Assembly (NCBI RefSeq): GCF_014174375.1
Contig: NZ_JABEQE010000011.1
Coordinates: forward strand, 1 to 64,000
Length of the DNA: 64,000 bases
Reading direction: 5' to 3'
Source: Gluconacetobacter asukensis
Lineage (GTDB): Bacteria > Pseudomonadota > Alphaproteobacteria > Acetobacterales > Acetobacteraceae
Shown: piece by piece, positions 9,443 to 16,846 of the stretch
Layout of the letters: each line of letters begins with the position of its first letter
Numbering within the stretch: the stretch's first letter is position 1
Program-made: the position numbers and the translations under genes
The notes under the pieces: model-generated
What the model saw: the letters and a program-made list of their open reading frames with translations, nothing else
The model's database searches: none
Told to the model about the DNA's origin: nothing

Positions 9443-10297
9443 ATGCGACGTCGGACGATGCTGCTGGGGGCGGCGATGCTTCCCGTTCCGGCATGGGCGG
9501 GTGCCGGGCGGACGGTGGACGTGCTGTATGCGGGTTCGCTGCTGAACCTGATGGAGCGTGGGATCGGGCCGGCTTTCGATGCGACCGGCGATGATGTCTT
9601 TCGCGGCTATGCCGGCGGGTCGGGGGCTTTGGTCAACCAGATCCGCGGCGGGCTGCGGCGTGGCGATGTTTTCATCAGCGCCGATCCGGCCCTGAACGAC
9701 CGGCTGGGGGCGGCGCAGGGCGACTGGGTACGCTGGTATATCGTGTTTGCGCGTTCGCCGCTGGTGATCGGCTACAACCCGCATAGTTCCTTCGTCGATG
9801 CGTTGCGGACGCGGCCCTGGTACGAGGTCCTGCAACAGCCCGGCATCCGCATCGGCCGGACCGATCCGGTGCTGGACCCGAAAGGGGCATTGACGGTGCG
9901 CATGCTCAGGCAAGCCGAGCAATTCTATCATCAGCCCGGCCTTGCGGAGCGGATCATGGGCGTCGACGCGGCCGGGCAGGTGCGGCCGGAGGAAAATCTG
10001 GTCGGGCGCCTGCAATCCGGACAGATCGATGTCGGTTTCTTCTACGCGATGGAAACCGCCGACCTGCATATTCCCACCATCGCCTTGCCGCCGGCGCTTT
10101 CGCTCGCGGCGCGTTATTCGGTCACGATCCTGCGGAATGCGCCGAACCCGGAGGGAGCGGCACGGTTCGTCGCCTTCCTGCTGGGGGAGGCGGGGGGCGC
10201 GATCATGCGGCAGCATGGGCTGGAGAAGGTGGCGCCGGTCTTGGCTGGGGATGACGCGGCGATGCCCGCGCTGCTGCGGCCGCTGATCCATTCCTGA
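9443..10297 (+). CDS. Tungstate/molybdate ABC transporter substrate-binding protein (WtpA-like)
   Basis: Periplasmic oxyanion-binding protein of 284 residues. The signal peptide is short (RRRTMLLGAAMLPVPAWA). The mature part follows the WtpA/archaeal ModA layout more than E. coli ModA: VLYAGSLLNLMERGI, YAGGSGALVNQIR, DVFISADPALND, FARSPLVIGYN, then the family-typical IGRTDPVLDPKG. The start at 9443 is preferred because GGGGGAGA lies just upstream, while the frame's earlier codons (from 9404) lack a ribosome site. The permease-ATPase gene starts 10 bp after the stop, so the two form one transcription unit. The family binds tungstate or molybdate; which one is not visible. Confidence 0.8.
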   Translation: MRRRTMLLGAAMLPVPAWAGAGRTVDVLYAGSLLNLMERGIGPAFDATGDDVFRGYAGGSGALVNQIRGGLRRGDVFISADPALNDRLGAAQGDWVRWYIVFARSPLVIGYNPHSSFVDALRTRPWYEVLQQPGIRIGRTDPVLDPKGALTVRMLRQAEQFYHQPGLAERIMGVDAAGQVRPEENLVGRLQSGQIDVGFFYAMETADLHIPTIALPPALSLAARYSVTILRNAPNPEGAARFVAFLLGEAGGAIMRQHGLEKVAPVLAGDDAAMPALLRPLIHS

Positions 10298-10307
10298 CAG
10301 ACCGGCG

Positions 10308-12134
10308 ATGCGGCGGATGCCGGGTGCCGTCAGGGTTCTGGCCTGTCTCCTCGGCCTGTGGCTGCTGGCGCCGTTTCTCGCGGGCCTGCTGCGGTTGGGC
10401 GATGCGGACTGGTCGGGGGTGGATCGCGCGGCCCTGGCCCGTGCCGCCGGTGTGTCCGTGGCCAGTGCCAGCCTGGCGACCCTGCTGATCGGGCTGTTCG
10501 GGATTCCGCTGGGCTATGTGCTGGCGCGGGGGCGGGGCTGGTGGACGGCGTGGCTGGGCGGGGTGGTGCAGTTGCCGCTTGCCCTGCCGCCCCTGGCCGG
10601 CGGGGTGCTGCTGCTGTTCCTGCTGGGCTATGGCGGGCCGCTGGGTGCGCTGGGGTTGAGCGAGCATTTTGCCGGCATCGTCGCGGCCGAGCTGTTCGTG
10701 GCCTCGCCCTTCCTGATCATCGCCGCGCGCTCGGCCTTCGCGGCGATCGATCCGGCACTGGAGGATGTGGCGGCGACGCTGGGGCATCGGCCGGGCGCCA
10801 TCTTCCGTCGCGTGAGTCTGCCATTGGCATGGCGGCCGATCCTGGCCGGGCTGGTCCTGGCGTGGCTGCGTGCCTTCGGCGAGTTCGGCGCGACGGTCAT
10901 GCTGGCCTATCATCCTTATTCGCTGCCGGTCTTCACCTATGTCGCGTTCGGCGAGGCCGGGTTGCCGTCCATGCTGCCGGTGCTGGCCCCGACCCTGGTG
11001 CTGGCCGCTCTGGTGATGGCGGCGGGGCACTGGCTGACGCGGCCCGTCGCCCGTCGTGCCGTGCCCCGGACAGGCCCGCTGCCGCCTCTGGCTGATCGGG
11101 GGGCGGCCGAGGCGCCGCCGCGTCACCTGATGCTGGCGCTCCGCCGTGATCTGCCGGGCTTTACCCTTGATGTGCGCCTGGAGAGCCGGGCGCGGCGCAT
11201 CGCCATTCTCGGGCCGTCCGGATCGGGAAAATCGATGACCCTGCGTGCGATCGCGGGGCTGGAGGATATGGCGGGGACGCAGGTTCGGCTGGACGGTCGC
11301 GATCTGTCGCCGCTGCCGCCGGACCAGCGCGCTGTCGCCTATGTACCGCAGGGCTATGCGCTGCCGGCGCATATGACGGTGGCGCGGCAGGTCGCGTTTG
11401 CGGTGGATTGCATGCCCGACCGGGCGGCGGCGTGGATGGCCGCACTGGGACTGGAGGGTCTGGCAGGGCGCTGTCCCGACGAACTTTCGCCTGGCCAGCG
11501 TCAGCGTGTGGCGCTGGCCCGTGCGTTCGCGCGGCGCAATGTGGATCTGGTGCTGCTGGACGAGCCGTTTTCCGCACTGGATGCGCCGTTGCGCGCGCGG
11601 CTGCGGCGGGAGGTGCTGGCCGTGCTGCGGGGCATGAATGTGCTGACGGTGCTGGTGACGCATGACCCGGCCGAGGCGCTGGCGATGGCCGAGGACATCG
11701 TGCTGCTGGATGGCGGGCGCGTTATCCGCGCCGGGCCGGCTGCTGCCGTGTTTGCCCGGCCGGGCAGCGAACTGGCTGCCCGTCTGCTGGGGGCGGAGGC
11801 GATCGGCGACGGTGTGGTGCTGCCGGACGGACGGATCGATGTGGGGCGGGGCGTGGCATTGCAGGTTCGGCATCCGGACGGCGAGGGGGCGGACCTGCCG
11901 CCGCCGGGGGCGCGCGTGCGCTGGTCGGCGCGGCCGTACCAGATCCGGCCGGCGGAGGAGGGTGCCTATCCGGCGCGCATCCTGTGGCGCGGCCCGATAC
12001 AGGACGGCCAGCGTCCGATGCGGCTGCTTCTGGGCGATGCCGAACTGGAGATCCTGGCCGATCCGTCCTGCATGGCGGAGGGAGCGTGCCGGGTGGATAT
12101 CGACCCGTGTTGCCTCCAGCTCTGGCCGGCGTAA
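10308..12134 (+). CDS. Fused molybdate/tungstate ABC transporter permease-ATPase (ModB-ModC fusion)
   Basis: One 608-residue polypeptide carries both inner-membrane and ATPase parts of an oxyanion importer. Residues about 10-240 form the permease with five or six TM segments and the EAA loop (EDVAATLGHRPGAIFRRVS, about 152-170). Residues about 275-500 are the ATPase: Walker A GPSGSGKS at 302-309, signature LSPGQRQRVALARA, Walker B VDLVLLDEP, and the switch histidine in VLVTHDPAEA. The C-terminal 90 residues look like a TOBE/MOP-type substrate-sensing tail. No stop or frameshift separates the two halves. It is directly downstream of the WtpA-like binding protein. Separate ModB and ModC are the rule in Proteobacteria; fusions are a minority arrangement. 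Confidence 0.88.
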   Translation: MRRMPGAVRVLACLLGLWLLAPFLAGLLRLGDADWSGVDRAALARAAGVSVASASLATLLIGLFGIPLGYVLARGRGWWTAWLGGVVQLPLALPPLAGGVLLLFLLGYGGPLGALGLSEHFAGIVAAELFVASPFLIIAARSAFAAIDPALEDVAATLGHRPGAIFRRVSLPLAWRPILAGLVLAWLRAFGEFGATVMLAYHPYSLPVFTYVAFGEAGLPSMLPVLAPTLVLAALVMAAGHWLTRPVARRAVPRTGPLPPLADRGAAEAPPRHLMLALRRDLPGFTLDVRLESRARRIAILGPSGSGKSMTLRAIAGLEDMAGTQVRLDGRDLSPLPPDQRAVAYVPQGYALPAHMTVARQVAFAVDCMPDRAAAWMAALGLEGLAGRCPDELSPGQRQRVALARAFARRNVDLVLLDEPFSALDAPLRARLRREVLAVLRGMNVLTVLVTHDPAEALAMAEDIVLLDGGRVIRAGPAAAVFARPGSELAARLLGAEAIGDGVVLPDGRIDVGRGVALQVRHPDGEGADLPPPGARVRWSARPYQIRPAEEGAYPARILWRGPIQDGQRPMRLLLGDAELEILADPSCMAEGACRVDIDPCCLQLWPA

Positions 12135-12144
12135 GGACCTGCCC

Positions 12145-13578
12145 TCAGATGATGCCGGCGGCGTCGCCGGTCGTGGGGTCGTGGATGCCGTCGCGTACGA
12201 TATGGAGCGCCCGCTCCAGGCCCGGGCGGTCGTCCGGGGCGCCCAGGCAGATCCGAAGCCCGGATTCGGCCTCGCGCGATACGGCGCAGGCTTCGGGCGG
12301 CGTGAGTTCCACGCCTGCGCGCAGGGCGTGGTTGAGGGTGCGCTGGGCCGCCAGGGGGGAGAGCGGCACCCAGACATGGGGCGAGCGTACAGCGCCCGGC
12401 ATGTCCATGGCCTGTCCCAGGATCTGGCGGGCCATGGCCAGCCGCGCGGCGGTTTCGGCCTGCACCGCGTCGGCGGCGGCGTCGGCGGTGCCGTCGGCCA
12501 CCCAGCGGGCGAAGATCATGCCGCCGAGCGCGGGCGGGCAATAGCCCAGCGCGCGGATGCCGCGCATGATCCGGTCGCGCGCCACATTGGGCGGCAGCGT
12601 GACGAAGCCCAGGCGGAAGCCCGGGCAGATCCCCTTGGAGATGCTGGCGAGATAGAGCGTGCGTTCGGGGGCGATGGCGGCGATTGGTGGTGGACGGTCG
12701 GCCGGATCGGCATAGGTGTAATAGGCATCGTCCTCGAAGATCGTCAGGTCGTGCTGGCGGGCGATCCGCGCGATATCCTGCCGGCGGGACAGGCTCATGG
12801 TCCGGGTCGTCGGGTTTTGCAGGGTCGGCACCGTGAACAGCACGCGCGCCCGGGTCTCGGCGGCGGCGCGCTCCAGCGCGGCGGGGATCAGCCCCTGTTC
12901 GTCCATCGCCACGCCGCGCAGTGTCAGGCCCAGATGTTCGGCGGCCGTGCGTGCGCCGTAGAAGGTCGCGGCCTCGCACAGCACCGTGTCGCCCGGCCGG
13001 CAGAGCGAGGAAAGCACAAGCGCGATCGCGTGCTGCCCGCCATTGCACTGGATCAGGTCGGCCGGATCGCATGCCAGCCCGTGGCGGCGCGCCAGCCACG
13101 CCGCCCCGGCTTCGCGCACCGAACGCAGGCCGGTGCCCTGGATGTACTGCACGGCCGGTTCCAACTGTCCGGTGGCCGCTAGCTCCGCCACCGCGCGTTC
13201 CAGCGTCCGGGACAATCCGACACGCGGCGGGACGTTGCAGCGCAGGTCGATGGTGGCCGCCTGTGCGACGGGGGCGGACGGCGCGGGATCGAAGCTGGTG
13301 GCGATCGCGATGTCGGGACTCGCGCCCCGGATGAAGGAACCGCGGCCGACATGGGCCAGCAGCAGGCCGCGCCGCTCGGCCTCGGCATAGGCCTTGGTCA
13401 CCGTGCCGACGCTGAGTCCGAGCGCATAGGCAAGGTCGCGCTGGGGCGGCAGGCGGCTGCCGGCGGGTAGAAGCCCCGATGCGATGTCCCGCTCCATCGC
13501 GTCGACCAGCCGGTGGTAGAGCGGGCCGGGCGGGGGCGGAATGTCGGGGCGCCATTGAGGGGTCATGCGGCCTGCCAT
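12145..13578 (-). CDS. MocR-family transcriptional regulator (GntR HTH + aminotransferase-like domain)
   Basis: A GntR-type winged-helix domain occupies residues about 15-85 (SRLPPQRDLAYALGLSVGTV is the recognition region), joined to a fold-type I aminotransferase-like domain (about 110-465) that binds pyridoxal phosphate. The PLP lysine is Lys315 in SISKGICPGFRLGF, and a conserved Asp-Asp (FEDDAYYTY) precedes it. MocR proteins sense PLP or its amino-acid adducts. It ends 10 bp from the convergent transporter gene and is divergent from the UrcA-like and PhzF-like genes, its likely targets. Possible starts are 13578 and 13566; neither has a strong ribosome site. Confidence 0.9.
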   Translation of the reverse strand: MAGRMTPQWRPDIPPPPGPLYHRLVDAMERDIASGLLPAGSRLPPQRDLAYALGLSVGTVTKAYAEAERRGLLLAHVGRGSFIRGASPDIAIATSFDPAPSAPVAQAATIDLRCNVPPRVGLSRTLERAVAELAATGQLEPAVQYIQGTGLRSVREAGAAWLARRHGLACDPADLIQCNGGQHAIALVLSSLCRPGDTVLCEAATFYGARTAAEHLGLTLRGVAMDEQGLIPAALERAAAETRARVLFTVPTLQNPTTRTMSLSRRQDIARIARQHDLTIFEDDAYYTYADPADRPPPIAAIAPERTLYLASISKGICPGFRLGFVTLPPNVARDRIMRGIRALGYCPPALGGMIFARWVADGTADAAADAVQAETAARLAMARQILGQAMDMPGAVRSPHVWVPLSPLAAQRTLNHALRAGVELTPPEACAVSREAESGLRICLGAPDDRPGLERALHIVRDGIHDPTTGDAAGII

Positions 13579-13667
13579 GGGAATGGGGTCTGATTGATAT
13601 ATGACAATATAACGATTGACCGTCGAATGTACTAGAATAAAACTACAGAAACGAAGAGAAAAGCTAG

Positions 13668-13695
13668 ATTGTAATAGTACAATTTCTGGAATTGT
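13668..13695. promoter_or_regulatory. Overlapping inverted-repeat array, candidate MocR operator
   Basis: In the AT-rich gap between the divergent MocR gene and the UrcA-like gene there are two overlapping perfect palindromes: ATTGTA-ATAG-TACAAT (13668-13683) and ACAATT-TCTGG-AATTGT (13679-13695). They give three ATTGT/ACAAT half-sites at regular spacing, and another ACAAT lies upstream at 13604-13608. The arrangement is what one expects of a dimeric or higher-order regulator site. Assignment to the adjacent MocR protein is inference from position. Confidence 0.45.
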
Positions 13696-13760
13696 CCTGC
13701 ATATCGGGGGAAGGATGCCTCGGCGCGGACGGACTCTTCGTGCTGAAAAGAGGATGATTG

Positions 13761-14192
13761 ATGATGGTCATCATGGGAAAGGCGACGGGGTCGGCCCGGA
13801 AGCGGGCCCGGCCGTTCCGGCTGTCCGGGTCGAGCGGGATCTGGAATCATGTCGAGGGAATCGGGATCGGGCTGGTCATCGCCCTCGGCCTGGTCCTGCT
13901 GCTGGCGGTGCATGGGCCGGCAAACGGTCAGGACGTGCCGGCGGACAAGACGGATGCGGTGCGGGTGGCATACGATGCCGCCGACCTGCGCGACGCGGCG
14001 CATGCGCGTAGGCTGCTGGCGCGGCTGGATCATGCCGCGCTGGTGGCGTGCGGCGACGATCGGGCCAGCCTGGACGCACTGCGTGCCGCTATCGCGCGGT
14101 CGGATTGCCGGCAACAGGCTCTGGCGCAGGCTGTGGCGCGGATCGGAGCACCGGTGCTGAGCGCCGCGTTGCACGAGACGCCACCGGCCTGA
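13761..14192 (+). CDS. UrcA-like small exported/anchored protein
   Basis: 143 residues. A basic N-terminal region (KATGSARKRARPFRL) precedes one hydrophobic segment (IGIGLVIALGLVLLLAV, about residues 31-50). After it comes a small domain matching the UrcA family layout: AVRVAYDAADLRD..., a run of Ala/Arg-rich helix, a Cys (VACGDDR), a second Cys (SDCRQQAL) and AVARIGAPVLSAAL. The two cysteines could form a periplasmic disulfide. UrcA-family proteins are widespread in sphingomonads, caulobacters and acetobacters and have no established function. ATG 13761 is chosen because AGAGG lies seven bases upstream. It sits between MocR and PhzF genes in the divergent direction from MocR. Confidence 0.6.
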   Translation: MMVIMGKATGSARKRARPFRLSGSSGIWNHVEGIGIGLVIALGLVLLLAVHGPANGQDVPADKTDAVRVAYDAADLRDAAHARRLLARLDHAALVACGDDRASLDALRAAIARSDCRQQALAQAVARIGAPVLSAALHETPPA

Positions 14193-14243
14193 TGGAGCCG
14201 GCGCATGAGCATGAACGAGCGGGATGATGTGGAGAAACGTAAG

Positions 14244-15086
14244 ATGACGACATACCCCTTTCATCAGGTCGATGTCTTCGCGGCCGCGCCGCTGAAGGGC
14301 AATCCGCTGGCCGTTGTCGCGGGAGCGGATGGGCTGGATGACGCCCAGATGGCGGCCTTTGCGAACTGGATGAATCTCAGTGAGACGACGTTCCTGCTGA
14401 AGCCTACGGTTCCCGGCGCCGACTACCGAGTGCGGATTTTTACGCCGGAGGAGGAACTGCCGTTTGCCGGTCATCCCACCCTGGGATCGTGCCATGTCTG
14501 GCTGGCCATGGGTGGCGTGCCGCAGGGGCGGGACGTGGTGCAGGAATGCGGCGCGGGACTGGTGACGGTGCGGCGCGATGGCGATGGATTGGCTTTCGCC
14601 GCCCCGCCGCTGCGTCGCGCGGGGTCGGTCGATGCGTCGGACCTGGAAGTCGTCACCCGGATTCTGGGACTATCCACGGATCGGGTGGTGGCTGCGAACT
14701 GGGTTGATAACGGTCCCGGCTGGTTGGCGCTGATGCTGCGCGACCGGGCGGAGCTGCTGGCGCTTCGGCCTGATACGCAAGCCCTGGGCGATTGGCGCAT
14801 TGGGCTGGTCGCGCCGTGGGACACGGTGCGCGATGGGGATGCGGCGCAGTTCGAGGTCCGCGCGTTCACCGGCGGTGGGGCCGTCTTCGAGGACCCTGTG
14901 ACCGGCAGCCTGAATGCGGGACTGGCGAAGTGGCTGATCGGTGCCGGTCTGGCCCCGCACGCTTATATCGCCAGCCAGGGGACCGTGCTGGGACGGATGG
15001 GGCGGGTCCGGGTGACGCAAGACGGGGACGGCATCTGGATCGGTGGCGAGGCCGTGACCCGGATCAGCGGGCAGGTCGCGCTGTAA
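14244..15086 (+). CDS. PhzF-family isomerase/epimerase
   Basis: Diaminopimelate-epimerase-fold protein of the PhzF family, 280 residues, in two pseudo-symmetric halves. Visible family marks: YPFHQVDVFAAAPLKGNPLAVV at the N-terminus, the catalytic glutamate in NLSETTFLL, FTPEEELPFAGHPTLG, and the C-terminal half's FEDPVTGSLNAGLAKWL. PhzF itself isomerises a phenazine precursor, but no other phenazine genes are present, so the substrate is unknown. ATG 14244 has GGAG nine bases upstream and matches the family N-terminus; an alternative in-frame ATG at 14205 also has a ribosome site and would add 13 residues. Probably controlled with the UrcA-like gene by the divergent MocR protein. Confidence 0.85.
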   Translation: MTTYPFHQVDVFAAAPLKGNPLAVVAGADGLDDAQMAAFANWMNLSETTFLLKPTVPGADYRVRIFTPEEELPFAGHPTLGSCHVWLAMGGVPQGRDVVQECGAGLVTVRRDGDGLAFAAPPLRRAGSVDASDLEVVTRILGLSTDRVVAANWVDNGPGWLALMLRDRAELLALRPDTQALGDWRIGLVAPWDTVRDGDAAQFEVRAFTGGGAVFEDPVTGSLNAGLAKWLIGAGLAPHAYIASQGTVLGRMGRVRVTQDGDGIWIGGEAVTRISGQVAL

Positions 15087-15225
15087 GGGCGGTCGTCTCT
15101 CGAATCGCCACTCGAAAAACCGGAGAGAAGCGGGGGAAACAGTCTCGCTCGGAGCTGGTACGACACCAGCCTGACCGAGGCTTTTCCCACGCGGCTTCGA
15201 TGAGCGATGTTCGGCCGTGAGGGTG

Positions 15226-16818
15226 CTATGCCTTCACCAGGCCAGGCTTGCCCCTTTCGGTCACGAAACTGGCATAGGTCGACAGCCTGCCTCCATGCTG
15301 CGTGACAGTGTCGAGGATTTTCAGGTCGCCACGCCAGGCGTCTCGCCCGACGTCGCACACTACATAGCCGCGCCGGTCGATCGTCGCTTTGAGATGGGGG
15401 TTTTCCGCGCGGACAGACCGGCTGAATCCATCCTGGTCGCCCCAGCCGTCGAAGCCCGAGGTGATCGACGTAGCCAGGAACTCGACGGAGACCGGTTTGG
15501 GATGATCCGGATCGTGAACGATATCGCCCGCGAAATGGCGATGCGCGTCGCCGGTCACGTTGACCACGTTGCCGGGGCAATGCGCTTCGATAAACTGTAG
15601 AAGTTTCCGCCGGCTGTGCAGATAACCCGACCACTGGTCCATGCTGTAGATCAGTTCGGAACTGGGTGATTTCCGGTGAGCCAGGTTCATCAGCATCACC
15701 TGGTGTGCCAGCAGGTTCCACCGCGTCTCGGATTTGGCCAGGCCGGCGAAAAGCCATTCCTCCTGAGGGGCGCCCATCATGGTGCGGTCGGCCGACCAGA
15801 CATCCGGTCCCTGGGGCGCATCGCGATCGTTATAAACTTGGTCGCTGCGGAACTGGCGCGTATCCAGGAAGAAGGCATTCATCAGGTCGCCAAACCGGGC
15901 CGAGCGATAGATCCGCATTTCACTGCCGACGGGCATGGAGGTGCGGCGAAGGGGCATATGTTCGTAATAGGCCTGCATCGCCACAGCCCGTCGCGTCAGG
16001 AACACGTCGGACGGTGTACCATCCTGGTCCACGTCGCCCGCCCAGTTGTTGTCGACCTCATGATCGTCGAACACCACGAACCACGGGAACGCCGCGTGCG
16101 CCGCCTGCAGATCCGCGTCCGTCTTGTATTGTGCGTAACGCCGCCGATATTCGTCCAGCGAATAGATTTCCGGCCCCGCATGCCGGCGCGGCAGCGGCGC
16201 CATGCGCCCGTCGACCTTGTGCAGGCCGTCGCCGCTATCGCCGCTTTCATAGATATAATCGCCATAATGATAGACGAAATCGATCGGTTCCTCCGCAATG
16301 GCACGCCAGGCGGTGTAGAAACCGTTTTCGTAATGCTGGCACCCTGCCGCCGCGAAACGGACCCGTGCCACGGCCGCGCCCGGCAGAGGCAACGTCCTGC
16401 TGCGTCCGACCACCGTTTCGAATCCTGCGATCCGAAATCGGTACCAATAGGGGCGATCGGGTTGCAGCCCGGCGAGTTCGACATGCACCGAATGCGCCAG
16501 TTCGGGATGCGCCAGTGCCTGCCCGGACAGGACAGGTGCGCGCATGTTCTCGTCCTCGCTCACGTCCCAGTCGACCAGAACCGGGCGCGAGGGCATGCCC
16601 CCCATTTCATCAAGGGGAGATGGTGCCAGCCGGGTCCAGATCACGAAGCCATCGCTGGACGGATCACCCGACGCGATCCCGAGTGTGAACGGGGTGCTAT
16701 CGAATTGCGGCTTGCGCAGAATGTTCCGTGGCGCGATCATACCGCCCCATGCATGGAACGGCAGGATCAACCCGCCCGCGCCGACAAGACGGCCGAAATC
16801 ACGACGCGTGAATGTCAT
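15226..16818 (-). CDS. phoD: Secreted alkaline phosphatase/phosphodiesterase, PhoD family
   Basis: 530 residues with a twin-arginine signal (TRRDFGRLVGAGGLILPF) for folded export. After an N-terminal fibronectin-like PhoD_N domain (about 40-140; TPFTLGIASGDPSSDGFVIW) comes the metallophosphatase core: FVYHYGDYIYE, FDDHEVDNNWAGD and VVNVTGDAHRHFAG supply the expected Asp/His metal ligands for Ca/Fe. PhoD enzymes release phosphate from mono- and diesters outside the cytoplasm. The TonB receptor gene lies just upstream on the same strand, ending 28 bp before this start, so the two are probably co-transcribed. That suggests import of a phosphorylated or phosphate-linked nutrient. Confidence 0.92.
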   Translation of the reverse strand: MTFTRRDFGRLVGAGGLILPFHAWGGMIAPRNILRKPQFDSTPFTLGIASGDPSSDGFVIWTRLAPSPLDEMGGMPSRPVLVDWDVSEDENMRAPVLSGQALAHPELAHSVHVELAGLQPDRPYWYRFRIAGFETVVGRSRTLPLPGAAVARVRFAAAGCQHYENGFYTAWRAIAEEPIDFVYHYGDYIYESGDSGDGLHKVDGRMAPLPRRHAGPEIYSLDEYRRRYAQYKTDADLQAAHAAFPWFVVFDDHEVDNNWAGDVDQDGTPSDVFLTRRAVAMQAYYEHMPLRRTSMPVGSEMRIYRSARFGDLMNAFFLDTRQFRSDQVYNDRDAPQGPDVWSADRTMMGAPQEEWLFAGLAKSETRWNLLAHQVMLMNLAHRKSPSSELIYSMDQWSGYLHSRRKLLQFIEAHCPGNVVNVTGDAHRHFAGDIVHDPDHPKPVSVEFLATSITSGFDGWGDQDGFSRSVRAENPHLKATIDRRGYVVCDVGRDAWRGDLKILDTVTQHGGRLSTYASFVTERGKPGLVKA

Positions 16819-16846
16819 TGTATTTATTTCCTCTGGAATGGATTGG

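Noticed and set aside
10203-12377. 724-codon open frame on the - strand opposite the fused transporter
   Set aside because: Arg/His/Gln-rich low-complexity translation; the opposite strand contains Walker motifs and TM segments.
14205-15086. PhzF-like gene read as evidence of phenazine biosynthesis
   Set aside because: None of the other phenazine genes are nearby; the family is broad.
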